Positions 1 to 7,566 of a DNA stretch of 44,301 nucleotides are shown here, one piece after another (positions within the stretch are counted from its first letter, which is position 1; the number at the start of each line of letters is the position of its first letter). The DNA comes from Verrucomicrobiota bacterium (GTDB taxonomy: Bacteria; Verrucomicrobiota; Verrucomicrobiia; Opitutales; Opitutaceae). The translations under genes and the position numbers were made by a program. Where the stretch lies: the NCBI GenBank assembly GCA_023426435.1, contig JAFAAS010000016.1:1-44301 (forward strand). The letters are read 5' to 3'. The notes below the pieces were generated by a model. The model was not told where the DNA came from and did not search any database. It saw nothing but the letters and a program-made list of their open reading frames with translations.

Positions 1-1
1 C

Positions 2-646
2 GCTTCCGTCGCCCTCAACAACGGCGGCAATCCCGCCGCCGCCATCGGAGCCGCCACCCTCAACGCCGACGTCGTTCCAAACTCCGCCCCGCTCATCGTG
101 GGCAACGCCGGCACGACCGGCGTCAACGGCCTCACCGGCTCCAACGCCGCCGCCTCCTCCGTCCACGGCACCGACGTCCCCGCTCTCCCCGCCACCGAAT
201 CGATCGGCATGCGCCGGGAACGCCTCCGCGCCTCCGCTCAATCGGCGCCGTCCGAAACCGTTCCTGCCGACGTCGCCCTGGGCTCGAGTCTCGCCGCCGG
301 CTCCATCCGCTCCGCCTCTCTCGACGCCCGCCCGTCCCTCGGCACGCAGGTTCAAAGGAACATCGACGCCGGCCGCCGCGCCATGACCGCCGCCGAAGCC
401 CAAGCGCGCCTGCTCGATCCCGACGCCCGCGCCGAATTCGAAGCTGCCGCCCGCGCCGTTTCCATCGCCGAGCGCCGTCTCCAACACAGCATTTCAGCTG
501 CCCAGTCGGCTCCTTCCAGCGAGTGGGCTCGCGCTCGCGAAGCCCTCGCCACCGATTACGACAGCTACACCCAAGCGGTCGCGCACGCCCAGCGAGTAGC
601 CGCCGCAGGTTCCGCGCGCAACAGCACATCCCTCGACCGGCGCTAG
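2..646 (+). CDS. 3' part of an unrecognised Ala/Ser-rich protein (5' end outside window)
   Basis: The frame is open from the first bases of the window to the TAG at 644-646, so this is the C-terminal 214 residues of a longer protein. The first in-window ATG is at 98, but the same composition continues upstream of it, so that Met is probably internal. The first half is low-complexity and rich in Ala, Asn, Gly and Ser. The second half (about 330-600) is Ala/Arg/Glu-rich and likely helical, perhaps coiled coil. No domain is recognised. A strong terminator follows, which supports a real gene ending here. Function unknown. Confidence 0.6.
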   Translation, partial: ASVALNNGGNPAAAIGAATLNADVVPNSAPLIVGNAGTTGVNGLTGSNAAASSVHGTDVPALPATESIGMRRERLRASAQSAPSETVPADVALGSSLAAGSIRSASLDARPSLGTQVQRNIDAGRRAMTAAEAQARLLDPDARAEFEAAARAVSIAERRLQHSISAAQSAPSSEWARAREALATDYDSYTQAVAHAQRVAAAGSARNSTSLDRR

Positions 647-680
647 CCGGTCCGGTTAGGAAGAGATAGTGCGTGATTCG

Positions 681-720
681 GCGCCCCGGCGGACTCGCCC
701 GCCGGGGCGCTTTCCTCTTT
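681..720 (+). terminator. Rho-independent terminator after the first gene
   Basis: A perfect 12-bp GC-rich stem (681-692 with 699-710) has a 6-nt loop and is followed by TTTCCTCTTT. It starts 34 bases after the stop codon at 646. Confidence 0.85.
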
Positions 721-727
721 GCGCCAA

Positions 728-752
728 TGGAGGCGCGGTGCCCCCACCGCGC
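728..752 (+). repeat. REP-like palindrome, family B, copy 1
   Basis: TGGAG is followed by the palindrome GCGCGGTG-CCCC-CACCGCGC. Near-identical copies lie at 3925-3949 and, as an inverted pair, at 32430-32490. It sits between the terminator and the next gene. Confidence 0.75.
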
Positions 753-835
753 ATTCCCTTCGTCGCCCCAAACGTCAGAAGCTCCTCCGCAAAACTCCTT
801 TTGCACCTCCCCTTCCCCCGCTTCACGTTCCGCCC

Positions 836-1477
836 ATGTCCAAAGCCCGCTACATCGAGGCCAAAGAAAAATGGGCCCAAAAGCAAAAAGCCCGCGGCGT
901 CACCGCGCGCAGCATCGCCTCCACCGACCGCCTTCCTCCCGGACAAAAACTCACCACCGGCTTCCCCGTCCTCGATCTCGGCGTCCAGCCCGAAATCCCG
1001 CTCTCCGAATGGAAGCTCACGCTCAACGGCCTCGTCGAAAAACCTGTCACGCTCTCCTGGGACGCCTTCAACGCCCTGCCCCAAGTGGAAGACACGAGCG
1101 ACTTCCACTGCGTCACCACCTGGAGCAAATACGACTGCCGCTGGAGCGGCGTCGCCTTCACGACGCTCTACGAACTCGCGCAGCCCAAGCCCGAAGCCCG
1201 ATTCGTCTATTTCACCAGCTACGACGGCTACTCCACCAACACTTCCCTCGCCGCCTGCCTCGACGACGATGTTCTCGTTGCCACGAAATTCGACGGCGCC
1301 CCGCTCCCGCGCGAACACGGCGGCCCCGCCCGCGTCATCATTCCGAAGCTCTACGCCTGGAAGGGCGCGAAATTCGTCAACACGATCACCTTCCTCGCCG
1401 ACGACAAACTCGGTTTCTGGGAAGTCCGCGGCTACTCCAACACCGCCGACCCGTGGAAAGAAGAACGCTACGCCTGA
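836..1477 (+). CDS. Sulfite oxidase-fold molybdopterin-dependent oxidoreductase (cytoplasmic, YuiH-like)
   Basis: This 213-residue protein consists almost entirely of one oxidoreductase molybdopterin-binding domain. The motif DFHCVTTWS (Cys92) matches the family position of the Cys that ligates molybdenum, and GGPARVIIPKLYAWKGAK (about 157-174) matches the conserved cofactor and substrate segment. There is no Tat or Sec signal, haem domain or membrane segment, so it is probably a soluble cytoplasmic enzyme of the YuiH group, whose substrate is generally unknown. The frame is open further upstream to 719, but the ATG at 836 gives the family-like N-terminus (MSKARYIEAKEKW). It stands alone on the plus strand, and a REP-like palindrome follows its stop. 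Confidence 0.88.
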   Translation: MSKARYIEAKEKWAQKQKARGVTARSIASTDRLPPGQKLTTGFPVLDLGVQPEIPLSEWKLTLNGLVEKPVTLSWDAFNALPQVEDTSDFHCVTTWSKYDCRWSGVAFTTLYELAQPKPEARFVYFTSYDGYSTNTSLAACLDDDVLVATKFDGAPLPREHGGPARVIIPKLYAWKGAKFVNTITFLADDKLGFWEVRGYSNTADPWKEERYA

Positions 1478-1484
1478 GCCCCTT

Positions 1485-1509
1485 GTAGGGCGGGGTCTCC
1501 GACCCCGCC
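1485..1509 (+). repeat. REP-like palindrome, family A, copy 1
   Basis: GTAG is followed by GGCGGGGTC-TCC-GACCCCGCC, a perfect 9-bp stem with a 3-nt loop. It lies 7 bases after one gene and 14 bases before the end of the convergent antiporter gene. There is no T-run, so it is not a classical terminator. A second copy is at 4701-4726. Confidence 0.75.
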
Positions 1510-1523
1510 GAAGACTCCCAACC

Positions 1524-3044
1524 TCAAAGCAAAAGGAAGCACGCCGCCAAAATGCACGTAGGTATGATCGCACCGGCCAGCAGACCCAGGGGATTCACAC
1601 CATTGGGAAAATATCGCTGAAGAATACTCTGCCCCGCCGGATTCGGCGCATTCGCGATCACCGTCAGACCTCCGCCCGTCACCGCTCCAGCGACAACCGC
1701 ATACTTCAATTCATCCGTAAACCCAGGCACGAGCGTCGCGAGATACGTAATCGCCGCATTGTCGTTCAACGCCGTCAAGAGCGTCGCGCCCACGAACAAC
1801 GGCACCTCCGACAAGCTCTTTAACACCGGCTCGATCCACCAGCCTTGCAGCCCTCCGTGCACCACGAGGCCCGCAAGAAAAAAGCCCACGAGCAGCGGCG
1901 ACTTCAACTCCAGCCGAGCTTGGTGGTGCGCCGTGGCCTGATGGAATGCCACGAAGAACAAAAACCCGCCCATGAAGAGCGGCGGAAAATGCGCGGCCAC
2001 CACCGTGAAGGCGAGAAACGCGAGATGCACCGCCGTGATCCAGAGCGGCACCTCCGGCTCATTCCCGTCTTTCGCGCCGCTCACCACCACAGGCCGCTTC
2101 GACTCCAAGGCCGCGAGTTCGCGCCGGAAAATCACGTAGTAAACGCCCGTCGCGATCACGATTCCGACCACCGCCTTCCAGCCGAAATTCGCCAGCATGA
2201 ACAGCGTGTCCCAATTCCACGGCGCCGCGACCATCAGCACCGGCGGTGCCGCAAAATGAGTCAGCGTCCCACCCACCGATATATTCACGAACAGAAGCCC
2301 GATCGTCGCATACGCCAAACGCGGCGAAGGCTTCAACTCGTAGAACTGCCGCGCCAGCAAAAGCGCCGCAATCGTCATCGCCGCCGGCTCAGTGATGAAC
2401 GACCCCAACACCGGCGCGATCGTTAGAATCGCCAGCCACCACGCCGCCACCCGCTCGCCGCCCAGCGACGCCACTTTGCGCAGACCCGCTTCCGCGAAAC
2501 GCAACACCGGACGGGTCGCCGCGATCGCCATGATCACCACCACAAACATCGGCTCCGTGTAATTGACCGCCGTTCCGATGTAGTCGGTCACGCCTTCCCA
2601 GCCGAAACGGATCGCGATCGCTCCCGCCAACACCACCGCCCATATCCCGAAGACCGCCTCAACCTCGCCGAGGAAGTGGAAGATCTGCCCTTTGAAACTC
2701 ACCTCGTCCGGCTGACCATCGTCGTCCGAATCTACCGCCGGCCGCCGCCGATTGCGACGCGCCGCATGCTCTTCCTCCGCGACGTGGGCCAGGTGCCGAA
2801 ACTTCGACGTGAGAAACGTGTGGCAGATCGCGCACAAAAAAATCGCCAACGCCACGCCATTGAACGGCTCGGCCGCGAGGCGATGTTGCAACACCTCCAG
2901 CAAACCTCCTTGCGGATCCGCATAACTCTCCAACGGCCGCGGCAAAGGCGCCTCTGCCGCCGATTGCGCCGCTTGGCAGAGCGGGCTCATGAGGCCCAAT
3001 CCGAGGAACGGCAAAAAGCGAAGCCAACGTTCGACCCGTGTCAT
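1524..3044 (-). CDS. Putative Na+/H+ antiporter (PF07399-type membrane protein)
   Basis: A polytopic inner-membrane protein of about 506 residues. A signal-like first hydrophobic segment (RFLPFLGLGLMSPLCQA) precedes a soluble stretch, followed by about ten membrane spans. Between the early spans is a charged loop with SDDDGQPDE. The segments ITEPAAMTIAALLLA and TALNDNAAITYLA resemble the paired EPA..T and DN-containing motifs of the ion transporter superfamily. Together these fit the putative Na+/H+ antiporter family, with expected proton-coupled sodium export. Start choice: ATGs lie at 3050 and 3044. GGGGAAG at 3053-3059 is spaced 8 nt from the 3044 ATG, while the 3050 ATG overlaps the stop of the upstream gene (TGATG). 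Both are plausible; I prefer 3044. Confidence 0.85.
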   Translation of the reverse strand: MTRVERWLRFLPFLGLGLMSPLCQAAQSAAEAPLPRPLESYADPQGGLLEVLQHRLAAEPFNGVALAIFLCAICHTFLTSKFRHLAHVAEEEHAARRNRRRPAVDSDDDGQPDEVSFKGQIFHFLGEVEAVFGIWAVVLAGAIAIRFGWEGVTDYIGTAVNYTEPMFVVVIMAIAATRPVLRFAEAGLRKVASLGGERVAAWWLAILTIAPVLGSFITEPAAMTIAALLLARQFYELKPSPRLAYATIGLLFVNISVGGTLTHFAAPPVLMVAAPWNWDTLFMLANFGWKAVVGIVIATGVYYVIFRRELAALESKRPVVVSGAKDGNEPEVPLWITAVHLAFLAFTVVAAHFPPLFMGGFLFFVAFHQATAHHQARLELKSPLLVGFFLAGLVVHGGLQGWWIEPVLKSLSEVPLFVGATLLTALNDNAAITYLATLVPGFTDELKYAVVAGAVTGGGLTVIANAPNPAGQSILQRYFPNGVNPLGLLAGAIIPTCILAACFLLL

Positions 3045-3049
3045 GCTCA

Positions 3050-3406
3050 TCACTTCCCCGGATAACCAAGTTCGCGAAGCACACGCAGCACTTCGCGCCA
3101 ATGCACGCCCATCGGCTTGAACTGAAGTTCAGCAGGCACCGCGCTCAATGTATGCCGAACCTGGATACCAGCAAAGAACCAGGGATACATTTTCCCGCGG
3201 CCGATTTTTTTAATCGCCGTTCGAGGCACGCGATGAGTGCCCCGACTGCCGGATATCACGATCTCGTCGCGGGTGGCACTGAGGTGAGCCATCGGCTGCA
3301 CTCCAAACGTGGCCCCGACGTCGTCGGACATGTGCCCTTCCCAGCGATGGGTGCCAGGTTCAATCGTGGGCGATACAGCTGGGCCGCTCTCTTTCGTGTG
3401 GTTCAT
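3050..3406 (-). CDS. Small hypothetical protein, possible PH-like fold
   Basis: A 118-residue protein beginning at the ATG at 3404-3406. The open frame runs further upstream, but that part has poor composition and lies next to the stop of the preceding gene. The C-terminal half (ATRDEIVISGSRGTHRVP, then KKIGRGKMYPWFFAGIQVRH) reads as alternating beta strands, and it ends in a helix (WREVLRVLRELGY). This pattern resembles small PH-like domain proteins. The stop overlaps the first possible ATG of the antiporter by one base, so the two are probably translationally coupled. Function is unknown; a role with the antiporter is inference from linkage only. Confidence 0.6.
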   Translation of the reverse strand: MNHTKESGPAVSPTIEPGTHRWEGHMSDDVGATFGVQPMAHLSATRDEIVISGSRGTHRVPRTAIKKIGRGKMYPWFFAGIQVRHTLSAVPAELQFKPMGVHWREVLRVLRELGYPGK

Positions 3407-3525
3407 GACGCGCTCTTTCAACGGCGCACAACGCATCCACCTCGATCTCGGCGGAGATGCAGAGACCCAGCGAACGCGCGCGCACCAATGGTTGGTGAAA
3501 CAGCGGCCCGACTGTCTCGACTGCC

Positions 3526-3545
3526 TTCGAAGCTTTTTCTTCGAA
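3526..3545 (-). other. Hairpin downstream of the sugar-acid kinase gene
   Basis: TTCGAAG and CTTCGAA form a 7-bp stem with a short A/T-rich loop, about 30 bases after the kinase stop. No T-run follows, so termination is uncertain. Confidence 0.4.
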
Positions 3546-3573
3546 CCCGCGCCAAGCTCCGCCGGTTCAGAAA

Positions 3574-4686
3574 TCAATGCAAGTCGAACCGTCGGGGGAA
3601 TTCCCCGCCCAACCAATCCCACACCCGCACCCAAGTCCCTTCATCCCCAAACCCGCCCGGCTTCACCACCACCCACAGCTTCTCACCCGCGCACTCCGCA
3701 ACGCACCCGCAAACTCCCGCTTCGATCTCCTCCGAAAGCTCTAGCTCGCGCACGCCCAACTCCCGACACAGCGCAAACGCCGTCTCACCCCCCGTCACGA
3801 AAACCTTTCGCACCCGCTCTCGCTCGATCGCCTCTTTCGCCGCCCCCACGATCGCCCGCAACGCCGCCCCACTCTCACCGCGCGCTGCCTCGATCATCAA
3901 AACACCACCTTCGTTCACATCCGATGGAGGCGCGGTGCCCCCACCGCGCAACGTCACCTCCCGCCCCCCCACCCCGCGTTCGCTCCTCAATCGCTCCGCC
4001 TGCACCCGGTTCAACGGATGCCCGCTCCCACAAACCATCAACACCCGCCCGTCCGGAATTAACGTCATGCCCTCCTTTCGTATCCGCTTTCCCGCTACCG
4101 CCAGCGCCAGCGCCCCCGATCCCACCGCCACCCAATCCCCTCCCCGCTTCCGCATCTCCGCCACCGCCCGCTCCAAATCCTCCTGCGTCTCCGCATCCGC
4201 GATCGTCACGCGTGCATTCGCGGCGTCGCCGAGCAACTCCCTCAACCCGCTCGCCCGCACCGGCCAAACCGGATCGCGCGCGAACTCCGTCTCACTCACC
4301 GGCACGCCGCGCACATAAAGCACGCCGTCGCGCACCGTCCGCCCCGCCGCCGGATTCGCCGGCGAAAACAAAACGTTCACCTCCGGCATCGCCGTCAGCA
4401 ACGCCTCCAACTCCGCCGCCACCGGCCCTCGCATCGTCGAATCGATTTTCTTGAACAACAACCGCGCGCCACTCGCCCGCGCCCGCTCCAACACCTCGCG
4501 CACTTTCTCTCCCGCCGTCTCGGCCGACACATTCCTCGTCTCCGTCGTCAGCGCCACGACCTCGCTTCCCCACGTCTCCGGTAACCTCCCTTCCAACATC
4601 GTCCGCACCCGCCGCCCCGCCCGAAAAAACGCCGCGCCCGCATCCAGCGCCCCGCTCAAATCATCCGCCAAAAAAAACTCCTTCAT
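3574..4686 (-). CDS. Four-carbon acid sugar kinase family protein (DUF1537; OtnK/DtnK-like)
   Basis: A 370-residue ATP-dependent kinase of the four-carbon acid sugar kinase family. The N-terminal domain carries the hallmark LADDLSGALDAG (6-17) and FKKIDSTMRGPVAAE (about 98-112). The C-terminal nucleotide-binding domain has VLMVCGSGHPLN, VFVTGGETAFALC and KPGGFGDEGT. At 370 residues it is somewhat short for a family whose members are often above 400. It lies 66 bases downstream of a PdxA-family gene; this pairing is known for D-threonate/D-erythronate catabolism, where the kinase makes the 4-phosphate and the PdxA2 dehydrogenase oxidises it. The exact substrate cannot be read from sequence. 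Oddity: residues about 247-254 (GGGTAPPS) are encoded by a family-B REP-like palindrome sitting in frame in a variable loop. Confidence 0.85.
   Translation of the reverse strand: MKEFFLADDLSGALDAGAAFFRAGRRVRTMLEGRLPETWGSEVVALTTETRNVSAETAGEKVREVLERARASGARLLFKKIDSTMRGPVAAELEALLTAMPEVNVLFSPANPAAGRTVRDGVLYVRGVPVSETEFARDPVWPVRASGLRELLGDAANARVTIADAETQEDLERAVAEMRKRGGDWVAVGSGALALAVAGKRIRKEGMTLIPDGRVLMVCGSGHPLNRVQAERLRSERGVGGREVTLRGGGTAPPSDVNEGGVLMIEAARGESGAALRAIVGAAKEAIERERVRKVFVTGGETAFALCRELGVRELELSEEIEAGVCGCVAECAGEKLWVVVKPGGFGDEGTWVRVWDWLGGEFPRRFDLH
3925..3949 (-). repeat. REP-like palindrome, family B, copy 2, inside the kinase gene
   Basis: The 25 bases are identical to those at 728-752, but here they lie within a coding region, read on the other strand as the codons for LRGGGTAPP. 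The reading frame is kept. Confidence 0.75.
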
Positions 4687-4700
4687 CCTTCTTTGCAGAT

Positions 4701-4726
4701 GTAGGACGGGGTCTCCCGACCCCGCC
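4701..4726 (+). repeat. REP-like palindrome, family A, copy 2
   Basis: A near copy of 1485-1509 (GTAGGACGGGGTC-TCCC-GACCCCGCC, one substitution and one added C). It lies in the 66-base spacer between the pdxA-like gene and the kinase gene, where it could form a hairpin in the shared transcript. Confidence 0.75.
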
Positions 4727-4752
4727 GTTTTGTTGCGGCTTTCTTCATTCCC

Positions 4753-5745
4753 TCACCTCGCCCCCGCCATCCGCGCCGCCAGCTTCAACGCCTGCACCAA
4801 ACTCCGCGGATCCCCGCGCCCCGTCCCCGCATTCGCAAAATCCGTCCCGTGCTCCACCGAGGTCCGCACGATCGGCAACCCGAGCGTCACATTCACGCCC
4901 TGCCAAATCCCCAGCATCTTCGCCGCGACGTGTCCCTGATCGTGATACATCGCGATCGCGCAATCGAACTCCCCTTGCAGCGTGCGAAAGAAAACCGTGT
5001 CGCCCGCATACGGCCCGCTCACGCGAAACCCGCGCCGGTTTGCCTCCTCCACCGCCGGCGCAATCACGTCGATCTCCTCCCGCCCAAACAATCCGCCCTC
5101 TCCCGCGTGCGGATTCAATCCCGCCACCGCGATATGCGGCCTCTCGACGCCCATTCTCCGCACGCCGTCCTCCGCTATCTTCACCACCTCCAAAATCCGC
5201 TCCGCCGTCACCCGCCGAATCGCTTCGCTCAAACTCACATGCGTGCTCACGTGACACACCCGCAGTTTTCCCGCCACGAGCATCATCGTGACCTTCGGCT
5301 TCCCACACAACTCCGCCAACAACTCCGTGTGTCCGTCGTAGCGATACCCCGCCGCGTGCAACGCCGCCTTGTTGATCGCCGAGGTCACCACCGCCTGCGT
5401 CTCACCGGATAGCGTCAGCTCCACCGCGTGCTTGATTGCCTGATACGCCGCCCGCCCCGTCTCGGCGCTCACCTTCCCGCGCTCGAGTTTGGCCACGTCC
5501 ACATTCGCCAGATCGATCACCTCGATCGCATTCGCGTCATCGCGCGCGTCCGCGGGCTTCTCCACCACGCGCACGTCGCTCTTCGCGCCCACAATCTTCA
5601 CCGCCTCGCGCAGCACCTCCGCCGACCCCACCACCACCGGCCGACACACCTCGCGCACGTCCGCATCCGCAAACGCTTTCGCGATCAACTCCGGTCCCGT
5701 CCCCGCCGCATCTCCCAAGGTCACCGCCAGCACCGGTTTCTTCAT
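4753..5745 (-). CDS. pdxA2: PdxA-family dehydrogenase, probably PdxA2 (4-phospho-D-threonate/erythronate 3-dehydrogenase)
   Basis: A 330-residue NAD-dependent, metal-dependent beta-hydroxyacid oxidative decarboxylase of the PdxA family. It starts with MKKPVLAVTLGDAAGTGPEL, the usual N-terminus with Ala in place of Pro in GDPAG. YDGHTELLAE (His139), the His in VSTHVSL (169), NPHAGEGG (His213) and MYHDQGH (His268) match the substrate- and metal-binding positions. The C-terminus has the conserved RTSVEHGTDFANAGTGRGDPRS. True PdxA makes vitamin B6 from 4-phosphohydroxy-L-threonine; PdxA2 paralogues work after a DUF1537 kinase. The downstream kinase gene favours PdxA2, but family membership alone does not exclude the B6 role. 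No clear ribosome site is visible. Confidence 0.85.
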   Translation of the reverse strand: MKKPVLAVTLGDAAGTGPELIAKAFADADVREVCRPVVVGSAEVLREAVKIVGAKSDVRVVEKPADARDDANAIEVIDLANVDVAKLERGKVSAETGRAAYQAIKHAVELTLSGETQAVVTSAINKAALHAAGYRYDGHTELLAELCGKPKVTMMLVAGKLRVCHVSTHVSLSEAIRRVTAERILEVVKIAEDGVRRMGVERPHIAVAGLNPHAGEGGLFGREEIDVIAPAVEEANRRGFRVSGPYAGDTVFFRTLQGEFDCAIAMYHDQGHVAAKMLGIWQGVNVTLGLPIVRTSVEHGTDFANAGTGRGDPRSLVQALKLAARMAGAR

Positions 5746-5879
5746 TACAGGAAAAATTTAATCGATGGATCCAAACGCTCGCGCGGTCGCACCGCAACCT
5801 GACGCTTCATCCGCCCACCGGTTGCGCTCCGGCGCAGTAAACGGTGGACACATCGTCTCTTGCTCGCACCGTCACGCGC

Positions 5880-7193
5880 ATGGCTGATGTCGACCGGCGT
5901 CTCGCAAATCGAATTTTGATTGGACTGGGAATCGGAATCGCCGCCGGCGTTCTCACCTTATTCATCGGCCGCTTCTCGCCCGCCGCCCTCGATTTCATGC
6001 GAGGCGTGTCGTCCAACGTCCTCGATCCGTTCGGCCAGGTGTTCCTGCGGATGCTCTTCTTCGTCGTCATCCCGCTCGTGTTCGCCTCGCTCGCCGCCGG
6101 CGTCGTGCAACTGGGACGCATCGACCAACTCGGTCCCCTCGCAAGCCGCACCTTCGCCTTCTTCTTCCTCAACATGGGAGTCGCGGTCGGACTCGGCCTG
6201 CTGATGATGAACCTGCTCCAGCCCGGCGACCACCTCAGCCTCGAAGCCAAGGATCGCCTCATGGCCGAATTCGGCGGTGCCGCGCAAAGCGTCGTTAACA
6301 CCCGCGCCGAGCAGCCGCCCATGAACCTGAACACGGTGCTCGACATGTTCATGCCGAGAAACCTTTTCGGCGCGTTCGTCGGCAACTCCCGCACCACGCT
6401 CGGCGATGTCCTTCCGCTCATCGTCTTCGCCATCCTCGTCGGCGCCGTCGGCACGCAGCTCGCTCCCGAAAAACGCCGAAAGCTTCAAGACGGCCTTGAT
6501 CTCGTTTCGGAAGTGATGACCGGCATCGTTCACTTCGCGCTGCGGCTCGCGCCCTACGCCGTGCCCGCGATGATCTACTCCGTCATTGTTAAGATCGGCG
6601 TCGATATCGTGCTGGCGCTCGGAACCTTCGTCCTCGGCTGCGCCGCCGTGCTGATGCTGCACATGTTCGGCACGATGTCGCTCTTGCTCAAACTCTGGAG
6701 CCGCCGCTCGCCGCGTGCGTTTTTTCGCGACATCAAGACCGTCCTCGTCACCGCCTTCTCGACGAGTTCCAGCGCCGCGACGTTGCCCGCCTCGCTCGAT
6801 TGTGCCCGCGACACTCTCCGCGTGTCGCCTTCGACTGCCGGCTTCGTGCTCCCGCTCGGTGCCACGATGAACATGAGCGGCACCGCCCTTTACGAAGGCT
6901 GCGTCGTTCTCTTCGTCGCCCAGGTCTTCGGCGTGGATCTGCACCTTTCCCAACAAGTCACGCTTCTCATTCTCAGCGTGCTGAGTGCCGTCGCCGTCGC
7001 TGCGATTCCCGGAGGCTCCCTGCCGTTGATCGCCGGTTTGCTGATGTCCTTCGGCATCCCCGCTGAAGGCATTGGCATCGTAATCGGCGCCGACCGCATC
7101 CTCGACATGATGCGCACCTCCGTAAACGTCGGCGCCGACCTCGTCACCGCCGTCATCGTCGACGAGCGCGTGCAAACCGAACCGAGCAAGTAG
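5880..7193 (+). CDS. Dicarboxylate/amino acid:cation symporter (DctA/GltP family, SLC1-like)
   Basis: A 437-residue Na+- or H+-coupled inner-membrane symporter for acidic amino acids or C4-dicarboxylates. Visible family signatures are the Ser-rich re-entrant loop TAFSTSSSAATLP, the unwound TM7 segment LPLGATMNMSGTALYEG, the second re-entrant loop AAIPGGSLPLIAGLL, and TM8 GADRILDMMRTSVNVGAD. The Arg in LDMMRTSVN is the residue that recognises a side-chain carboxylate in relatives. The usual NMDGT motif reads NMSGT. An upstream GTG at 5844 is in frame, but the decayed paralogue at 24816 conserves the sequence from MADVD onward, which supports the ATG at 5880. It is divergent from pdxA2, with a 134-base shared spacer. 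Confidence 0.9.
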   Translation: MADVDRRLANRILIGLGIGIAAGVLTLFIGRFSPAALDFMRGVSSNVLDPFGQVFLRMLFFVVIPLVFASLAAGVVQLGRIDQLGPLASRTFAFFFLNMGVAVGLGLLMMNLLQPGDHLSLEAKDRLMAEFGGAAQSVVNTRAEQPPMNLNTVLDMFMPRNLFGAFVGNSRTTLGDVLPLIVFAILVGAVGTQLAPEKRRKLQDGLDLVSEVMTGIVHFALRLAPYAVPAMIYSVIVKIGVDIVLALGTFVLGCAAVLMLHMFGTMSLLLKLWSRRSPRAFFRDIKTVLVTAFSTSSSAATLPASLDCARDTLRVSPSTAGFVLPLGATMNMSGTALYEGCVVLFVAQVFGVDLHLSQQVTLLILSVLSAVAVAAIPGGSLPLIAGLLMSFGIPAEGIGIVIGADRILDMMRTSVNVGADLVTAVIVDERVQTEPSK

Positions 7194-7194
7194 C

Positions 7195-7220
7195 GGAAAG
7201 CGTGAGCTTTTCCCCTTTTT
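7195..7220 (+). terminator. Likely terminator of the symporter gene
   Basis: GGAAAGC-GTGA-GCTTTTCC forms a hairpin 1 base after the stop, followed by CCTTTTT. The decayed paralogue keeps the first bases of this flank (TAGCGGAAAGCG) but has lost the second arm. Confidence 0.7.
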
Positions 7221-7224
7221 CACG

Positions 7225-7566
7225 AAAAGGGGTCAGGCCGATGTTTGTTGCTCGATCACACTCCTCGCGCGACTCAGATGCGCTCTCAACGCGTGAGGAC
7301 ATCCCATCGCCAAGCGTTCCGCGATCCACCCATGAGGTTCACGAAAAGGGGTCAGGCCGATGTTTGTTGCCCGACCATACTCCTCGCGCGACTCAGATGC
7401 GCTCTCAACGCGTGAGGACTTCCCATCGCCAATCGTTCCGCGATCCACCCATGAGGCGCTCCCACCGTCCGCCGCAATTCCACCGCCACGGCTCGCTTCC
7501 AAGCTGCTCCTTTCGGATCGGCTGCCCCCTACAAATTACGAAAAGGGGTGAAATTACGAAATTACG
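7225..7566 (-). repeat. Two decayed 3'-end copies of a RAYT unit
   Basis: Segments starting at 7225 and 7344 each begin with AAAAGGGGTCAGGC and continue with sequence matching the last part of the RAYT gene at 7575 onward. On the minus strand they encode variants of APHGWIAERLAMG...RIEQQTSA. The first fragment is about 100 bp and the second about 185 bp. They break off where the second copy meets the A-rich spacer before 7567. No intact gene remains. Confidence 0.75.

Noticed and set aside
5958..7223. A 421-codon minus-strand frame opposite the symporter
   Set aside because: It is a shadow with Asp/Glu/His-rich, domain-free product; the symporter signatures lie on the plus strand.
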